DNA of 64,000 nucleotides, taken from contig NZ_SMKT01000008.1 in NCBI RefSeq assembly GCF_004348735.1, positions 35,480-99,479 on the forward strand. The letters run 5' to 3'. This DNA comes from Actinomadura sp. KC06 (GTDB taxonomy: Bacteria; Actinomycetota; Actinomycetes; Streptosporangiales; Streptosporangiaceae). Position numbers and translations under genes: made by a program. A model generated the notes under the pieces. That model searched no databases. It was not told where the DNA came from and saw only the letters and a list, made by a program, of their open reading frames with translations. Below, in pieces: positions 62,061 to 64,000 of this stretch. Position 1 is the stretch's first letter, and each line of letters starts with the position of its first letter.

Positions 62061-63245
62061 ATGGGACTGCGTGCCGTCACCTCGCGGATCTACCGGGGCG
62101 AGATCAGCGCCGACATCGTGGGCCGCCCGAAGATCTGGGCGGCGATCTCCGGGCTGCTGCTGGTGCTGTCCCTCGCCGGGCTGCTCGTCCAGGGCCTCAA
62201 CTTCGGGGTCGAGTTCAAGGGCGGGTCCGTCTTCACGTTCAAGGCCCCCGGCTCCTCCATCGAGGACGTCCGCGGCGCCGTCTCCGGCGGCGGCGTCCAC
62301 CAGGTGATCGTGCAGAAGGCCGGCGGCGACTGGCGTGTCACGACCGAGAGCCTGACCTCTACGCACGTCACCGAGGTCAAGACGCACGTCAGCCAGGAGC
62401 TGAACATCCCCGCCGACAAGATCAGCACGCAGGTCGTCGGCGCCTCCTGGGGCGGCGAGATCCAGGAGAAGGCGTGGCAGGCGCTGATCGTCTTCATGAT
62501 CTTGATCATCCTGTATCTGTCGCTGGCGTTCGAGTGGCGGATGGCGGTCGCCGCCGTCGTCGCGCTGATCCACGACCTGGTCATCACGGCGGGCATCTAC
62601 GCCTGGTCCGGGTTCGAGGTCACGCCGGCGACCCTGCTGGGCTTCCTGACGATCCTCGGTTACTCGCTGTACGACGCGGTCGTCGTCTTCGACATGATCA
62701 AGGAGGTCACGAAACCGCTCACCGCGACCTCCAAGACGACCTACAGCCAGGCGGCCAACCAGGCGCTCAGCAGCACGCTGGTCCGCTCCCTGAACACCTC
62801 CCTGGTGGCGATCCTGCCGGTCGGCGCGATCCTGTTCATCGGCACCACGCTGTTCGGCGCCGGGACGCTGAAGGACCTGTCGCTCGCCCTGTTCGTCGGC
62901 ATGATCGTCGGCACGTACTCGTCGATCTGCGTGGCGACGCCGCTGCTCGTCCAGTTCAAGGAGCGCGAGCCGAAGTACAGGCAGATCCGCGTGAACATCG
63001 CCCGCCGCGAGCAGAGCACGAAGCGGCAGGCGAAGAAGCAGACCGCCAAGGTGAAGGCCGCGGCCGGCGGTCCCGGCGACGCGCCCGATGACGAACCGTC
63101 CGGCGGAACGTCCAGCGGCGAGCCGGACGACGACGCCCCCGATCTCCGGAGCACCGTCACCGTCAAGAAGGTGGTGCAGACGGGGCCGCGGCAGCAGCCC
63201 AAGCGCGGCACCCGTCAGCAGCGCCGCGGCGGCGGCGCCAAGTAG
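62061..63245 (+). CDS. secF: Protein translocase subunit SecF
   Basis: This 394-residue protein has six membrane helices, NFGVEFKGGSVFTFK near the start and GYSLYDAVVVFDMIKE, the conserved SecF motif. The C-terminal ~95 residues (after KYRQIRVNIARRE) are charged, first basic then acidic, and disordered. Starts three bases after the secD stop. Works with SecD in late export steps. Confidence 0.95.
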   Translation: MGLRAVTSRIYRGEISADIVGRPKIWAAISGLLLVLSLAGLLVQGLNFGVEFKGGSVFTFKAPGSSIEDVRGAVSGGGVHQVIVQKAGGDWRVTTESLTSTHVTEVKTHVSQELNIPADKISTQVVGASWGGEIQEKAWQALIVFMILIILYLSLAFEWRMAVAAVVALIHDLVITAGIYAWSGFEVTPATLLGFLTILGYSLYDAVVVFDMIKEVTKPLTATSKTTYSQAANQALSSTLVRSLNTSLVAILPVGAILFIGTTLFGAGTLKDLSLALFVGMIVGTYSSICVATPLLVQFKEREPKYRQIRVNIARREQSTKRQAKKQTAKVKAAAGGPGDAPDDEPSGGTSSGEPDDDAPDLRSTVTVKKVVQTGPRQQPKRGTRQQRRGGGAK

Positions 63246-63282
63246 CCGTTAGCGCGGCGTTCGGTCAGGGCGGGGGAGCAAC

Positions 63283-63807
63283 GTGGATCTCGGCAAGCTG
63301 ATCCAGGACCGGATCCGCGACGTGGACGACTACCCGCAGCCGGGAGTGGTGTTCAAGGACATCACGCCGCTGCTGGCCGACCACGTCGCGTTCGCCGGCG
63401 TCGTGGACGCGATCGTCAACCACTACGGCCGCGGCACCATCGACAAGATCGTCGGCATCGAGGCGCGCGGGTTCATCCTCGCCGCGCCCGTCGCCTACCA
63501 CTTCGGCGCCGGCTTTGTCCCGGTGCGCAAGAAGGGGAAGCTCCCGTCGCGGACGCACGAGGAGACCTACGATCTCGAGTACGGGACCGAGACGATAGAG
63601 ATCCATCTCGACGCGCTCCGGCCCGGGGAGCGGGTGCTGATCGTCGACGACGTCCTCGCCACCGGCGGGACGGCCGCGGCCGCCGCCGAACTCGTCCGCC
63701 GGGGCGGGGGAGACGTCGTCGGTCTGTCGGTCCTCCTGGAGCTGTCGTTCCTTCACGGACGCGACAAGCTGCGGAATCTCGACGTTCATTCCCTGGTTAC
63801 GGTCTAG
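63283..63807 (+). CDS. apt: Adenine phosphoribosyltransferase
   Basis: This 174-residue type I PRTase has FKDITPLLAD, IEARGFILAAPVAY and the PRPP-binding loop VLIVDDVLATGGTAAAA. It makes AMP from adenine and PRPP. GTG start after GGGGGAG. The order secD-secF-apt-relA is standard in actinobacteria. Confidence 0.95.
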   Translation: MDLGKLIQDRIRDVDDYPQPGVVFKDITPLLADHVAFAGVVDAIVNHYGRGTIDKIVGIEARGFILAAPVAYHFGAGFVPVRKKGKLPSRTHEETYDLEYGTETIEIHLDALRPGERVLIVDDVLATGGTAAAAAELVRRGGGDVVGLSVLLELSFLHGRDKLRNLDVHSLVTV

Positions 63808-63911
63808 TACGAAATGGGCGCCGGATACACTGGCGCCATCAGAGCCCGGTGGGGACGGGCGCATCCCGCGGGGCACGGAGAGAGCAGCGCCCGCACGGAC
63901 TAGGAGGCTGG

Positions 63912-64000
63912 GTGCCAGGTGAGGTGGTATCGACCGACGCGGTGAACGACGCCGCCGAGCCCTCCGAGGCGGGGGCCCGCCCGGTGCCGCCGGCCGCGGG
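63912..64000 (+). CDS. Start of a GTP pyrophosphokinase-type gene (RelA), 3' partial
   Basis: The frame from a GTG four bases after AGGAGG encodes VPGEVVSTDAVNDAAEPSE and continues Ala/Pro-rich to the window end, without any domain yet visible. In actinobacteria the gene after apt is nearly always relA, the bifunctional (p)ppGpp synthetase/hydrolase, whose N-terminal leader is variable and Ala/Pro-rich. The identity rests on synteny only. A TACACT -10-like element (63826-63831) lies 80 bases upstream. Confidence 0.55.
   Translation, partial: MPGEVVSTDAVNDAAEPSEAGARPVPPAA

Overview
The window is very GC-rich (roughly 70-75% by eye), densely packed, and uses GTG/TTG starts and 4-bp ATGA/GTGA gene overlaps throughout. 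These traits, together with PimA/PatA/phosphatidylinositol-phosphate synthase, an Eis-type acetyltransferase, an ESX/WXG100 remnant, an RsbRST stressosome and a YajC-SecD-SecF-Apt-(RelA) block, point to a filamentous actinobacterium. Streptosporangiales/Thermomonosporaceae (Actinomadura-like) is my inference, not a measured placement. No rRNA, tRNA, CRISPR array, integrase or transposase was seen.

Layout. 1-1.3 kb: end of a type VII secretion-type group (WXG100-like protein, YbaB/EbfC protein, WXG100-like membrane protein). 1.3-8.7 kb (minus): a secreted peptidase-like protein and a six-gene, translationally coupled stress-signalling operon: RsbR, RsbS, RsbT, ATPase-PP2C phosphatase, hybrid histidine kinase, REC-GAF-PP2C phosphatase. 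8.9-13.3 kb (minus): DUF4253 protein, a small membrane protein and a MacB/FtsX-type ABC exporter, divergent from a sensor kinase/response regulator pair and a NUDIX gene (13.4-15.8 kb). 15.8-18.1 kb: TetR divergent from an ABC-F ATPase. 18.2-26.6 kb: a kynurenine/3-hydroxyanthranilate catabolic cluster (arylformamidase, LysR, aldehyde dehydrogenase, hydratase, decarboxylase, deaminase, 3-hydroxyanthranilate dioxygenase, ACMS decarboxylase, kynureninase). 26.7-38.3 kb: mixed accessory genes with several clear operators (MFS/ROK pair; TetR/acyl-CoA dehydrogenase/SDR/quinone oxidoreductase; LuxR-type two-component pair; methyltransferase; sugar porter).

From 38.4 kb to the end the order follows the core block known from mycobacteria: thrS, HIT protein, pgsA1, patA, pimA, pdxS, pdxT, yebC, ruvCAB, yajC, secD, secF, apt and the start of relA. 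It is interrupted at 42.7-47.7 kb by a DCC/HTTM/deacetylase/EF-G-like insertion. The genes cover tRNA charging, phosphatidylinositol mannoside synthesis, PLP synthesis, Holliday-junction processing, protein export and purine salvage/stringent response.

Most notable: (1) a G-rich palindromic repeat present at four loci, each time at a gene edge, including a 54-bp tandem array that forms a linker ORF joined by ATGA overlaps to both neighbours; (2) a leader ORF with tandem Thr codons, mutually exclusive hairpins and a strong hairpin upstream of thrS, resembling ribosome-mediated attenuation; (3) repeated small duplications of start- or stop-codon regions; (4) an RsbT-like module used three times in one stress operon; (5) clean operator sequences at several divergent promoters.
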